Source: Clostridiales bacterium (GTDB taxonomy: Bacteria; Bacillota; Clostridia; Christensenellales; Borkfalkiaceae). From it: a DNA stretch of 64,000 nt. Of this stretch, positions 49,924 to 60,030 are shown piece after piece. The stretch's first letter is position 1. Every line of letters starts with the position of its first letter. The stretch lies in assembly GCA_015069605.1 (NCBI GenBank), contig SVII01000005.1, positions 1-64,000 on the forward strand. The letters run 5' to 3'. Below the pieces are notes generated by a model, which saw only the letters and a program-made list of their open reading frames with translations, made no database searches and had not been told where the DNA came from. The translations under genes were made by a program, and so were the position numbers.

Positions 49924-52130
49924 GAAATATAGCAAAGAAAATTTATATTTTGGCTTTAAGTTGTTTGATGCCTTTTAGTGTTTGTGTCGGTTTGCATTTA
50001 TTGAATGTAACAGCGGAGGCCAACACGGTGTATGTGTCCGCAAGTGGTAGCGATGAGAATGATGGTACAAACAGCGCGCCTTACGCGTCCTTTCAATACG
50101 CTTTGGAACAGGTACCCAACGGCGGAACGATTGTTTTGCAGGATACTGTTTCCGTTGGGGATTGGACGACGCACGGTAAGGCGGTAACGGTCACGGGTGG
50201 CAGCTTAGATGCAACGGCGTTCACATCCTTTCAGATTCGTGATCACGTTACGTTTACGGACGTTGCATTGTTGGTAAATGCAGGCGAATATATTTGTGCG
50301 AACGGCTATTCGGTGGTAATGGGAGAAGGTGTAACTTTAAGCAACGCAGTCGATATCTACGGCGGAGGTACGCCCGATACGACGGTAGCAGGTACGAATC
50401 TAACGTTGCTTTCGGGTACTTATAGATACGTGTATGGCGGTAGCCTTATGGGAACGGTAAACGGAGATACTCACCTTACCATAGGCGGGGCAGTCAATGC
50501 AGATATTGATGTTTCCAACCACAGCGGCGTAAACTTCTTTTTTGGTGGCGGATGCTCGGATACGATTACGGGCAACACCTATTTAAGCTTTGGCGGAAAT
50601 GCAAAAGCTACGCATTTGTTTGGCGGTTCGCTTGGGGCGGAGAGTACGATTGGCGGCACTGCAAATCTAACCGTAACAGGTGGAGCATCCATGAGTATGT
50701 ACGGCGCAAGCAAGGACGTTGATACGGGATGCGACGTAAAGCTCATGGTGACGGGTGGCTCGTTTGAGCAGGTATTCGGCGGCTCTTGGGGCGCATCGCT
50801 GACGGGAGACGTTGACGTGCGTGTTCTCGGCGGTACGATTAGTCGTCGTATTTACGGCGGTTGTTATAACGATATCAACGATGATAATATCTTTAATTTG
50901 AGCTTTGCTTCGCAATACTATGTAAACGGACGTGTGAACTTAACGCTTGGCAGTAAGGCAAACATTACCTATTCCTATTCCGATGGAATAGTTACGGCAG
51001 ATAAAGGCGTTTACGCGCGTTCTCGTTATAATAAAGACGTGGAGGATACCCAGCTTGTTTTTGCGGACGAAACGGCGTACAATAATTATAAAAATAGAAC
51101 GTTGAAATTGACGGCGCAAGACAGCACAATGAAAGGTCTTATGGGCAGTCTTTCCGTTGCTGACGAAACGCATTATTATACTTATTCGGTTGAAGGAAAC
51201 GTAGTAACGCAACATTGCGCATATCACGATACCCATTCAGCAACCGCGATCATCAGCATGGAGAATAGCGGATTGCAGTATACGGGGGCGGAAATTACGC
51301 CCGTATGCATCGATTACAGCAACGATTGGGAATATGATAAATTCGATGTTGCGTATAAGGACAATGTAGAGGTGGGCACGGCAAATTACACGCTTACTGC
51401 AGGTTGCTTTACGACCACGCAAACCTTTGAAATTCGCAATGCGCCCGTTGTTTTAGGTGGCAGCGTTCGCCTTTCCACCCCTGCTGGGCTTCGTTTCCAG
51501 TCGAAAGTAGATGATGCATTTGTAGAAGATGGCGCAAGCTTTGGTACGCTGATTATGCCTAAAGACGTGCTTGGCGACGAGGTTTTGACGATTGAGTCAC
51601 AATCGGTGCTCAACATTCCGCAAACGAAATGGGCGACGGATAGTGTAAAAGAAAAAAATCCGCAGGATTACGAAGAAGGCTTTGCTTATTTTAACGCGGT
51701 TTTGACGGAAATTCCTGCGGAGCATTACGATAAAGTAATCGTTGCGCGCAGCTACGCGTATTTGAATGGGGCGTATTATTATTCCGAGCCGATAGAGCGT
51801 TCCATTGCGCAGGTTGCGGCATATGCACTTCAAGACGGCTATACAGATAGCGTTTTATACTCCTATGTAGATGAGGCGTTGGCAGATGAAACGCTTGCGA
51901 TGGAAAGTGTAATTGAGCTCAAGGAAGGGCGTTTCTATCAATTAAATCTTACGGGGACAAAAGGTTATGTTGCCGTTTGGAAATCGTCGGATGAAAGGAT
52001 TGTGGTTGTGGATAGTAATGGTAAGGTACAGGCGCGCCGTGCAGGAACAGCCACGATTACAGTGAGGATTGGTAATAAGTACGCGGAATGTATCGTTACC
52101 GTTAAGGAGAATTGGTCGGGATCGTATTAA
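49920..52130 (+). CDS. large secreted protein with Gly-rich beta-repeat region and C-terminal Ig-like (Big_2-type) domain
   Basis: N-terminal signal peptide; ASGSDENDGTNSAPYASFQYALEQVPNGGTIVLQ (parallel beta-helix-like start); repeated GG-F/Y-GG units; C-terminal WKSSDERIVVVDSNGKVQARRAGTATITV. Confidence 0.75.
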   Translation: MRNIAKKIYILALSCLMPFSVCVGLHLLNVTAEANTVYVSASGSDENDGTNSAPYASFQYALEQVPNGGTIVLQDTVSVGDWTTHGKAVTVTGGSLDATAFTSFQIRDHVTFTDVALLVNAGEYICANGYSVVMGEGVTLSNAVDIYGGGTPDTTVAGTNLTLLSGTYRYVYGGSLMGTVNGDTHLTIGGAVNADIDVSNHSGVNFFFGGGCSDTITGNTYLSFGGNAKATHLFGGSLGAESTIGGTANLTVTGGASMSMYGASKDVDTGCDVKLMVTGGSFEQVFGGSWGASLTGDVDVRVLGGTISRRIYGGCYNDINDDNIFNLSFASQYYVNGRVNLTLGSKANITYSYSDGIVTADKGVYARSRYNKDVEDTQLVFADETAYNNYKNRTLKLTAQDSTMKGLMGSLSVADETHYYTYSVEGNVVTQHCAYHDTHSATAIISMENSGLQYTGAEITPVCIDYSNDWEYDKFDVAYKDNVEVGTANYTLTAGCFTTTQTFEIRNAPVVLGGSVRLSTPAGLRFQSKVDDAFVEDGASFGTLIMPKDVLGDEVLTIESQSVLNIPQTKWATDSVKEKNPQDYEEGFAYFNAVLTEIPAEHYDKVIVARSYAYLNGAYYYSEPIERSIAQVAAYALQDGYTDSVLYSYVDEALADETLAMESVIELKEGRFYQLNLTGTKGYVAVWKSSDERIVVVDSNGKVQARRAGTATITVRIGNKYAECIVTVKENWSGSY

Positions 52131-52178
52131 CGTAAGAGAATAAAGAAAGTAATAACTATTGCAATTGAGGATAATAAA

Positions 52179-54449
52179 GTGGAAGATACTTTTTTCAAAA
52201 AAGCCGTGCCGGTTTGGCAAAAGGGAAAGGAAAATCAATTACACGCAAGATGTGTATTTTTTGCAACGTTTGAAGGCGCATCTGATGCAACTTTGACGAT
52301 TGCTGCTAGCAACATATACAGAGTTTTTGTAAACGGAAAAATGGTAGGGGTAGGGCCTGCGCGTTCTGCACACGGTCGTTTTCGTGTGGACGAGTTAGCC
52401 TTGAAAAACTTACAAGAGAAAAACGTGGTTTTCATTGAAGCAGTTGCGTATAACAGCTATAATTATTGCCATTTGTATCAATCGGGCTTCGTTTGCGCAG
52501 AAGTGACGCGAGAGAATACGCCTATCGTGTGGACGGGGAGGGATTTTATCGTTCGCGAATATGTAGAAAAGAAGCAAAAGGTATGCAAATACAGCTATCA
52601 GCGTCCGTTCACGGAAATCTATGATTTTGAACGCCCTCCGCAAGAAACATATCTTGATTTTTCACCGAACGGAGCGGAAGTGGAAAAGGAATATCCCGTA
52701 CAGGTTGAAGACAAACTGTTTGAAGCGCGTAATGTTTCCTATCCGACCTATGAGTTTTTTCTTGCAAAGGAAATGGAAGCTGGTGAGTATTTCGTCGAAA
52801 AGGACTTACCTGAAACGAATCCTTGGATTTTGAAGGAGAGATTGCGTATTTTCCCCAAGCATGAATGGGAGAGCGATAATTATGCGTTTTTACAACGCTT
52901 GACATATCAAAGGAAGGAATTAAACAACGAGATTAAGGAGAATGAATACGTTCTATACAATTTTGATTTCGTACTTACGGGTTTTTTGCGCCTAGAGTGT
53001 ACGGCGCTGGAAGATAGCATAGTGTTGGTATCCTTTGACGAAATCAACCTGAACACGGATGAGAATGGTATTGCGAATATTAGAAGTGACCGTATGGGCT
53101 CGGTCAACGTGATTGAATATCGCTTGAAGGCGGGGCAAAGGTACGCGCATACGACGCTCGAACCGTATACAGCAAAATACATCAAGGTGCACGTAAAAAG
53201 CGGTAAAATCGAAAACGTATCCGTAGGGATGCATACTTATGAAAATCCCAATGCGGAAAGCTTTTGCTTTAAAACTGAAAATGAAAAGCTAAATGCAATT
53301 GTTGAAGCGGCGCGTAGAACTTTCAAACAAAACGCGTTGGATATTCTTACCGACTGCCCTTCAAGAGAGCGCGCTGGCTGGCTTTGTGATTCCTATTTCT
53401 TGGGAAAAGCTGAACAGCTGTTTACAGGGAATAACAAGGTGGAGTGTAATTTCTTAAACAATTACATTCACGCGAAAACGCAAAGTATTCCCGAAGGTAT
53501 GGTTCCCATGTGTTACCCTGCGGATTTTACGGACGGCTCGTATATCCCGAATTGGGCGTTGTTCTATATTATCGAGCAATACGATTATTATATTCGCTGC
53601 AACGACGACGCCATTTTGCAGGAGTCTAAAAACAAGGTACTGGGGATTGTTCAATTTTTCGATAGATACTTAAACGAGCAAGGACTTTTGGAGAATTTGG
53701 AAAATTGGGTGTTCGTCGAATGGAGCAAAGCGAATGATCCCGAATTTACGGCAGGCATCAACTATCCCTCGAATATGCTGTATGCGATGGCGCTCGAGTG
53801 TACGGCGAAAATGTATGGCATTGACGAGTATCAAAAAAGAGCGGATGCAATCAAACAAACGATTCGCAAGGACAGCTTTAACGGAGAATTCTTTGAAGAT
53901 AACCGCATTCGCGAAAACGGCGAATTGGTATTGAAGGGGCATTGTTCGGAAACTTGTCAATATTATGCTTTCTTCACGGGCGTAGCAACCAAGGAAAGCT
54001 ATCCCGAGCTTTACAAAAACCTATTGAAAAACTTTGGGGCAAAACGAAACCAAGAAAAAGTGTATCCGCAAGTGCATAAATCGAATGCGTTTATTGGTAA
54101 CTACTTGCGTTTGATTATGCTGAACGAGAACGGAAGTAAATACAAAATTGCCGAAGAATGTGTGGATTATTTCTATTACATGGCTAAGGCAACGGGAACA
54201 TTGTGGGAAAAGGATGATGTGTATGCAAGTTTGAACCACGGCTTTGCGTCCTACGTTGCGAATTTACTTGTGGATTATTTAACGGGGTATAGAGGCAGAC
54301 ACGGGAAGAAGTTGTTGTTTTCAAAACCTGCAGTCGATATGAATTGTACATTGCGTTTGCCTTTGGAAAACGGATTTTTGTATTTTGAGCGAAAAGACGG
54401 AAAGACGGTGTGCACATATCCTAAAGAATATACAGTGGAAGAATTGTAA
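52179..54449 (+). CDS. alpha-L-rhamnosidase-like glycoside hydrolase (GH78-type)
   Basis: FKQNALDILTDCPSRERAGWLCDSYFLGKAEQLF; N-terminal beta-domains; GTG start. Confidence 0.8.
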   Translation: MEDTFFKKAVPVWQKGKENQLHARCVFFATFEGASDATLTIAASNIYRVFVNGKMVGVGPARSAHGRFRVDELALKNLQEKNVVFIEAVAYNSYNYCHLYQSGFVCAEVTRENTPIVWTGRDFIVREYVEKKQKVCKYSYQRPFTEIYDFERPPQETYLDFSPNGAEVEKEYPVQVEDKLFEARNVSYPTYEFFLAKEMEAGEYFVEKDLPETNPWILKERLRIFPKHEWESDNYAFLQRLTYQRKELNNEIKENEYVLYNFDFVLTGFLRLECTALEDSIVLVSFDEINLNTDENGIANIRSDRMGSVNVIEYRLKAGQRYAHTTLEPYTAKYIKVHVKSGKIENVSVGMHTYENPNAESFCFKTENEKLNAIVEAARRTFKQNALDILTDCPSRERAGWLCDSYFLGKAEQLFTGNNKVECNFLNNYIHAKTQSIPEGMVPMCYPADFTDGSYIPNWALFYIIEQYDYYIRCNDDAILQESKNKVLGIVQFFDRYLNEQGLLENLENWVFVEWSKANDPEFTAGINYPSNMLYAMALECTAKMYGIDEYQKRADAIKQTIRKDSFNGEFFEDNRIRENGELVLKGHCSETCQYYAFFTGVATKESYPELYKNLLKNFGAKRNQEKVYPQVHKSNAFIGNYLRLIMLNENGSKYKIAEECVDYFYYMAKATGTLWEKDDVYASLNHGFASYVANLLVDYLTGYRGRHGKKLLFSKPAVDMNCTLRLPLENGFLYFERKDGKTVCTYPKEYTVEEL

Positions 54450-54465
54450 GTATTAAAAAGGGAGA

Positions 54466-56535
54466 ATGGTTATGATAACCTATAACGATTTATATTATGT
54501 AAAAGATGGCAAACCTTGGTTTCCAATTTCTGGGGAATACCAGTATTCGCGTGCGGATGTGAGATATTGGAAAGAAGGCATCGCAAAAATGAAAGCGCAA
54601 GGGATTGACGTAGTGGCAAGCTACGCATTTTGGTTGCACCATGAAGAAATTAAGGGGCATTTTGATTTCCGCGGGAATCGAAATTTAAGAAAATTTTTAC
54701 GCGAAATTAAAGAAGCGGGGATGTTAATGTGCTTGCGAATCGGCCCTTGGGTACACGCAGAAGCAAGAAACGGCGGCTTCCCCGATTGGATTTACGAAGA
54801 AAATTGTAAGACGAGATCAAACGATCCCGTTTATATGTCCTACGTGGAAAGATACTTCAAGGAACTGTATAAACAATGCGACGGGTATATGTATTCGCAG
54901 GGCGGTCCTATTTACGCTATTCAGGTAGAAAATGAATACAGTCAGTGGGGCGTACAAGGGGAAGATATTAGCGATAATCACATCAACGCACTTATCAAGA
55001 TGCTGAAAGAGATTGGATTTGACGTACCCGTGTATTGCGCTACGGGCTGGGGGAAGGCAGCCATTGGGGATGCGATTGCCGTTTGGGGCGCATACGTGGA
55101 ACAGCCTTGGGACAGAACGATTGGGGAATTGCCCCCTTTGCAACCATTCTTGTTCTCCCCGAATCCAAACGATGAAAATATCGGCAGCGAAGCAGGGAAA
55201 ATTGCTATGGATGCCGATATAGGCAAGATGAGATTCCCGTATTCTACGGTAGAAATTAGCGGCGGTGGACAAGTAACCGATCATAGAAGACCGATCCTTG
55301 GCGGAACGGAGCATGGCGCTGTTACGATGTGCCGTTTGGGCAGTGAAGCGTCTACCATAGGTTATTATGTATTCCACGGTGGTATGAACCCCATCGGCGC
55401 GTTGACCACGATGCAGGAATATTATAGAGAAGGACCGCTTGTGCCTGGATTTTGTAGCGACTTGTTGGAAATCAACTACGATTTCCAAGCCCCGATCAGT
55501 CAGTATTCCAAGGTTCGTGAAAAGGCGGGGGAATTCAAATTGTGCAACTACTTTGCCCGTGAATTTGGCGTAGAGCAAATGCGCGTTAAATTTTTTGAGG
55601 ATAGCCCAAGTGATCCTACCGACCTTGTAAGCTTGCGTTATTCAATGCGTTCAAAGGGCAATCAAGGATTCTTGTTTATCAATAACTACGTTCGCCATTA
55701 TGACTTGCCTTGCAGGGATTATAAAGATTTCAAGGTTGCGTTAGAGAGCGAAACGATTACAATTCCTTCCATCCATTTGGAGAATAAAGAATATTGCGCG
55801 TATCCCTTGAATATGCCTATCGGGAACGCGGTGTTGAAATACGCAACGGCTACGCCTTTCTGCACGTTGAACGGAAAGGACTACGTGTTTTGGTCGAAAG
55901 ACGGGAAGGCGGATTATCAAATCGAAGGCGCATTTGACGGCAAAATTATCCTTTTGAAAAAGGAAGAAGCGTTAAAGGCATACAAATTTAACTATCAAGG
56001 CAAAGAGCGTATCTTTATTGCGGACGGCGAGCTGTATCAAACGGAAGACGGCTTGCACCTCAACACGTTTGAAAAGCCGATGATGAAAATATATCCTGCT
56101 TTGGAAGAAGAGGTTGCTGGTCTGGAGAAGATAGGCGAAGAGGGGGATTTAGGTATCTATACCGCTCCCTTCCAAGCAGAGGAATGGGCAGCAGAGGTAG
56201 TTGGCGTCAAAGATTGCGGTAAATACGTAGATTATGAAATAGCCGTCAAATACAGTGTAGGCAAAAAGGAAAACGGTTTCCTGTATATTGACTTCGATGG
56301 TGATACTTTGGAATTGTTGATTGACGGCGAAAAGGTAAACGATCATTATTATTTGGGCGTGGATTTTGAAGTAGGGCTTCGTTATTACGATTTCCCGAAA
56401 ATGGTTTGCGCAAGAATTTATCCTTTGGATGAGAATAAAACGGTGTATCTGCAAAAAATCCCCGTATTCAAGGACGGAAAAGCCGTTGGTATCAACAAGG
56501 TTTATGCGAAAAAAGAAACCCGTTATCTTTTCTAA
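54466..56535 (+). CDS. beta-galactosidase-like glycoside hydrolase (GH35-type)
   Basis: ISGEYQYSRADVRYWKEGIAKMKAQGIDVVASYAFWLHHE; GPWVHAEARNGGFPDWI; IYAIQVENEY. Confidence 0.85.
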   Translation: MVMITYNDLYYVKDGKPWFPISGEYQYSRADVRYWKEGIAKMKAQGIDVVASYAFWLHHEEIKGHFDFRGNRNLRKFLREIKEAGMLMCLRIGPWVHAEARNGGFPDWIYEENCKTRSNDPVYMSYVERYFKELYKQCDGYMYSQGGPIYAIQVENEYSQWGVQGEDISDNHINALIKMLKEIGFDVPVYCATGWGKAAIGDAIAVWGAYVEQPWDRTIGELPPLQPFLFSPNPNDENIGSEAGKIAMDADIGKMRFPYSTVEISGGGQVTDHRRPILGGTEHGAVTMCRLGSEASTIGYYVFHGGMNPIGALTTMQEYYREGPLVPGFCSDLLEINYDFQAPISQYSKVREKAGEFKLCNYFAREFGVEQMRVKFFEDSPSDPTDLVSLRYSMRSKGNQGFLFINNYVRHYDLPCRDYKDFKVALESETITIPSIHLENKEYCAYPLNMPIGNAVLKYATATPFCTLNGKDYVFWSKDGKADYQIEGAFDGKIILLKKEEALKAYKFNYQGKERIFIADGELYQTEDGLHLNTFEKPMMKIYPALEEEVAGLEKIGEEGDLGIYTAPFQAEEWAAEVVGVKDCGKYVDYEIAVKYSVGKKENGFLYIDFDGDTLELLIDGEKVNDHYYLGVDFEVGLRYYDFPKMVCARIYPLDENKTVYLQKIPVFKDGKAVGINKVYAKKETRYLF

Positions 56536-56580
56536 GATAACGGGCGTAAGCCGTTAGGTTTGATTTTTTAAGAAGGGATA

Positions 56581-57423
56581 TTAACTATTCAATTGAACCT
56601 TTTGCCATTCTTTTGGCGACATATTGTAGATTTCCTTAAAGGCGTTGCAGTACGCGCTTTGAGAACTGTAATTTAATCGCATTGCAATCTCAAGAATGGA
56701 AACCTTGGGGTCGAGCAAGAGCAGGGTGGAATAGATGATACGGCTTTCGTTTAAGCATTGCACCATCGTTTTTCCCGTGTGCTTCTTAAATTCTCGGCAG
56801 AGGTAGGCGTGGCTGTAATTAAATTCTTTCGTAATTGCTTCAACACTTTGGCAAAGGCAGGATTCGCTTTTCAATTTTGTAAAAAAGGAATTTATCCATG
56901 CCGGATAGGTTGTTTTTTGCAGGAATTTCTTAAAATAAATAGATAAAATTTGGAAAACAACGGAAGTATGTATTTTCTCTAAAACCTCAATGTCGTTTTT
57001 GAGATAAGTGCTATAATTTTTAAAAACCTTTAAAGAATGTTCCCAGGTTTCCAAATATTCCTGTTTTCCGTCTAGAATGATAAAGTCTTTTTTCAAAAGC
57101 TCTTTATATAAGGTGGGAGATAAAAAGTCACAGCAACGTTTCATTTTTTCCGGGGTAACGTAAATATCTCGATGAAAGGTGGGGGAAGTGTTTAAAGAAT
57201 CTTCATCTTTTGTGATTCTATGCGTATCCTTGGGCTTTATAAGAAGAATTTCAGACAACGCGTGCGTTTTTATAGGCTGGTCGTTAACCCAATGGGTAAT
57301 TTCGCCGTCTATGCAATAGGTGATTTCCCAAAAAGAGTGAAGATGATGCTCAATATTTCGGTTTAATAATTTGGAAGTGTAAAAGTTTTGTTGGATAGTT
57401 TTCTCATTGTAAATTTCTATCAT
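56581..57423 (-). CDS. AraC family transcriptional regulator
   Basis: C-terminal double HTH: NYSHAYLCREFKKHTGKTMVQCLNESRI...MRLNYSSQSAYCNAFKEIYNMSPKEWQ; N-terminal cupin-like region. Confidence 0.92.
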   Translation of the reverse strand: MIEIYNEKTIQQNFYTSKLLNRNIEHHLHSFWEITYCIDGEITHWVNDQPIKTHALSEILLIKPKDTHRITKDEDSLNTSPTFHRDIYVTPEKMKRCCDFLSPTLYKELLKKDFIILDGKQEYLETWEHSLKVFKNYSTYLKNDIEVLEKIHTSVVFQILSIYFKKFLQKTTYPAWINSFFTKLKSESCLCQSVEAITKEFNYSHAYLCREFKKHTGKTMVQCLNESRIIYSTLLLLDPKVSILEIAMRLNYSSQSAYCNAFKEIYNMSPKEWQKVQLNS

Positions 57424-57674
57424 TTTCTTTTTCCCCTTTTGTTTTCACGTATAGTATAACGCATCTTTCCAGAAAAAACAAGGTTTTTTACAGGTATGTC
57501 AAAAATTTGCAAAAGTTGGTAAAGTATTTATATAGACTGGAAGAAGAAACTTATGGTATATTATATTTATAGTAGGAATATGAAACGTGGAAAAAATATA
57601 AAAAATCATTTTTTACCGTTAGAATGAAAGTTAAAAAAATAACTTTTTACAACACTTTGGAGGCATTAGAGTCT

Positions 57675-58637
57675 ATGCGGTTGAAAAAATTAATAAGTTA
57701 TATCCTTTTGACAATATGGTTGCCGATATTATGTTTATCCTTGTGTGGATTTACTGCGAGTGGTGACGTCAACGTAAAGCACAGCGGAAAAGGCGAAGCG
57801 ACTTTTTTTGTGAATAGCGCGCTTGAAGAAGCTGAATTCCGAAAGGAAATAGAAGAAGTAGTTAAAGACTTGAATGCGGCTTCTATCAGCAACGATGGAA
57901 GTAACGATATGGTAAACCTAAAAGGCATTGAAGAAGAAAATGGGATTTACAAGGTCAACGTTGCTTTTCGTAGAATCGACAAGGTGGATCCTCGCGGGAT
58001 TATTTATTTGTATAAAGCTGAAAGCTTGAAAGTGGAGCAAAGCGAAGAATGGAAACGTTTGGAACGTTGGGAACGCGGGGACATTAATTGCACGTCTACG
58101 ATATTTTATAATCAACTGCCTGGGTTGGTTCAAATTAAAAAGACAAGAGAAGGTGGCCCTAATCTTGTAATCAAACCAAGGTCTATCACGGGAAAGGCAT
58201 TATCTGTTAAGAATTTTGCGGAGCAGATTTCGAAAAAAAATCAAATTTTATCCTTTCAGCTTTTAGATACGCTGGGGGTGGAAAAAATACAAATCACCCT
58301 TCCAGGAGAAATTACCTATTACGGCGATAATATAAAGATAATAGATAAATCTACCTTTGAAATAACGTCGACGACTGTTCCAGCGCAAGTAACAAGAAAC
58401 AGTGCGGAAAGCTACGAATCGATAGTAACGAATGAAGAAATCAAAATTTTTGTAGGATATGTGGCGTTCCAAAAGAGTATGAGCCCATTTGCAATCGCTG
58501 CACTTACCATTGTGGGTGTGTTGGTTGTTGGTTTGGTTGCGTGCGCCCTTAATTATTTCTATCAAAGAGGGAAAGGGCTACAAGCCTTGGAAGAAGCGAA
58601 AAAGGAGTTGGAAAATGAAAGAGAATGCATTGAATAA
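57675..58637 (+). CDS. secreted/membrane-anchored hypothetical protein (N-terminal signal, C-terminal TM)
   Basis: Signal peptide LISYILLTIWLPILCLSLCGF; C-terminal TM IAALTIVGVLVVGLVACALNYFYQRG; track ORF starts at 57624, GGAGG favours ATG 57675. Confidence 0.6.
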   Translation: MRLKKLISYILLTIWLPILCLSLCGFTASGDVNVKHSGKGEATFFVNSALEEAEFRKEIEEVVKDLNAASISNDGSNDMVNLKGIEEENGIYKVNVAFRRIDKVDPRGIIYLYKAESLKVEQSEEWKRLERWERGDINCTSTIFYNQLPGLVQIKKTREGGPNLVIKPRSITGKALSVKNFAEQISKKNQILSFQLLDTLGVEKIQITLPGEITYYGDNIKIIDKSTFEITSTTVPAQVTRNSAESYESIVTNEEIKIFVGYVAFQKSMSPFAIAALTIVGVLVVGLVACALNYFYQRGKGLQALEEAKKELENERECIE

Positions 58638-59610
58638 GAAGAAAGTTCCAACGAAGAGAGCTTTAATTTCTAAAGGCTTTAAGGACTTTTACCAAGGCCC
58701 TACGTTGCGGGGGATTAGAAAACACAAGTTTTTGTATTTGTTAACCTTGCCTGCGATAATTTCCTTATTAGTATTTTCCTACGCTCCGATGTTTGGTGTT
58801 ATTATTGCCTTTCAAGATTACATAAGCGTGGAAGGTGTGCTGGGTAGCGAGTTTGTTGGTTTTAAAAATTTCTACAATATACTGTTTAATCCAACGATGG
58901 TTTCGTATCGAGAAATTAGAAATACGGTGTATATTTCCATCATAAGAATTGCAACCAACTTCCCGATTATTTTAATTTTCACATTGATGGTGAATGAAAT
59001 CAAATGTAAACAAGCGAAGGGCTTGGTGCAGGCGATTTCCTATATTCCCTATTATATCTCGTGGATTTCGGTTGGCGGCATGGCCTATAACTTATTCAAG
59101 CTCGACGGCGGTATTTTTAATCAGGTAATCGTTATGTTCGGCGGACAGCCCTTTGACTGGTACACCAAGGTGGATTATTGGTGGTGGATACTTTCCGCAT
59201 CTTCCTTGTGGAAAGGGATGGGGTGGTCAACTCTTATCTATTTATCCGCGTTGAGCGCCATTGACTTGGAATTGTACGAGGCTTGCGAAATCGACGGCGG
59301 CGGAAGATTGAGGAAGATGATTTCGGTAACCATACCAGGGATTATGAACGTAATCATGATTCAGTTGATTTTGGACATTGCCAGCGTTTTGTCGGATAAC
59401 TACGACCAGATTATGGCAATGACGAACCGTGCGGATGCCCTTTCGGAAACAACGAAGGTAATCGGTGCAATTGAATTCAATGCAGTAAGTGGTAGTAGCG
59501 GACAATCAACGGCAACAGCTTACGGTTTATTAAGAGGGTTAATCGGTTTGGTCTTGGTTCTTGTCACGAATAAGATCGCAAAAAGTTCTGGAAACGAGGG
59601 GATTATGTGA
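58615..59610 (+). CDS. carbohydrate ABC transporter permease (LplB-type)
   Basis: HKFLYLLTLPAIISLLVFSYAPMFGVIIAFQDY; EAA-like loop LSAIDLELYEACEIDGGGRLRKMISVTIPGI. Confidence 0.93.
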   Translation: MKENALNKKKVPTKRALISKGFKDFYQGPTLRGIRKHKFLYLLTLPAIISLLVFSYAPMFGVIIAFQDYISVEGVLGSEFVGFKNFYNILFNPTMVSYREIRNTVYISIIRIATNFPIILIFTLMVNEIKCKQAKGLVQAISYIPYYISWISVGGMAYNLFKLDGGIFNQVIVMFGGQPFDWYTKVDYWWWILSASSLWKGMGWSTLIYLSALSAIDLELYEACEIDGGGRLRKMISVTIPGIMNVIMIQLILDIASVLSDNYDQIMAMTNRADALSETTKVIGAIEFNAVSGSSGQSTATAYGLLRGLIGLVLVLVTNKIAKSSGNEGIM

Positions 59611-60005
59611 TGAAAATAAAAAAGATTCGTGTTTTTGATGTGGCACTTGCCGTTGTTATGGCATTGCTTTCCCTGATTTTCCTGCTTCCTTTTTGGATTA
59701 TTGTGGTGTCTTCGTTAAGTGATAACTTACAGTTGATGACCAATGGGATTTCAGTATGGTTTCAAGGCTTTACCTTTGCGGGATATCGGTTGTTGTTCGG
59801 CTTGAGCGATAAATTTATTCGTTCGATTTGGGTATCGTTGTATACATCTTTCTTGGCGGCAATTTTATCCGTTGTAGCTTGTAGTCTTTGTGCATACGCT
59901 TTATCTAAAAAATATTTAGTGGGAAGAAATGTAATCACAGTTTTCGTCCTGATCCCGATGTTCTTTAGTGGCGGTATGATGCCGTTGTATTTGGTTAAAG
60001 TGTAA
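59607..60005 (+). pseudogene. truncated carbohydrate ABC transporter permease (LplC-type), C-terminal half missing
   Basis: LplC-like N-terminus ending FVLIPMFFSGGMMPLYLVKV* at 132 aa, before the EAA loop. Confidence 0.85.
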
Positions 60006-60030
60006 CGGAAGAGATGGGTTTTGGGCGTGC

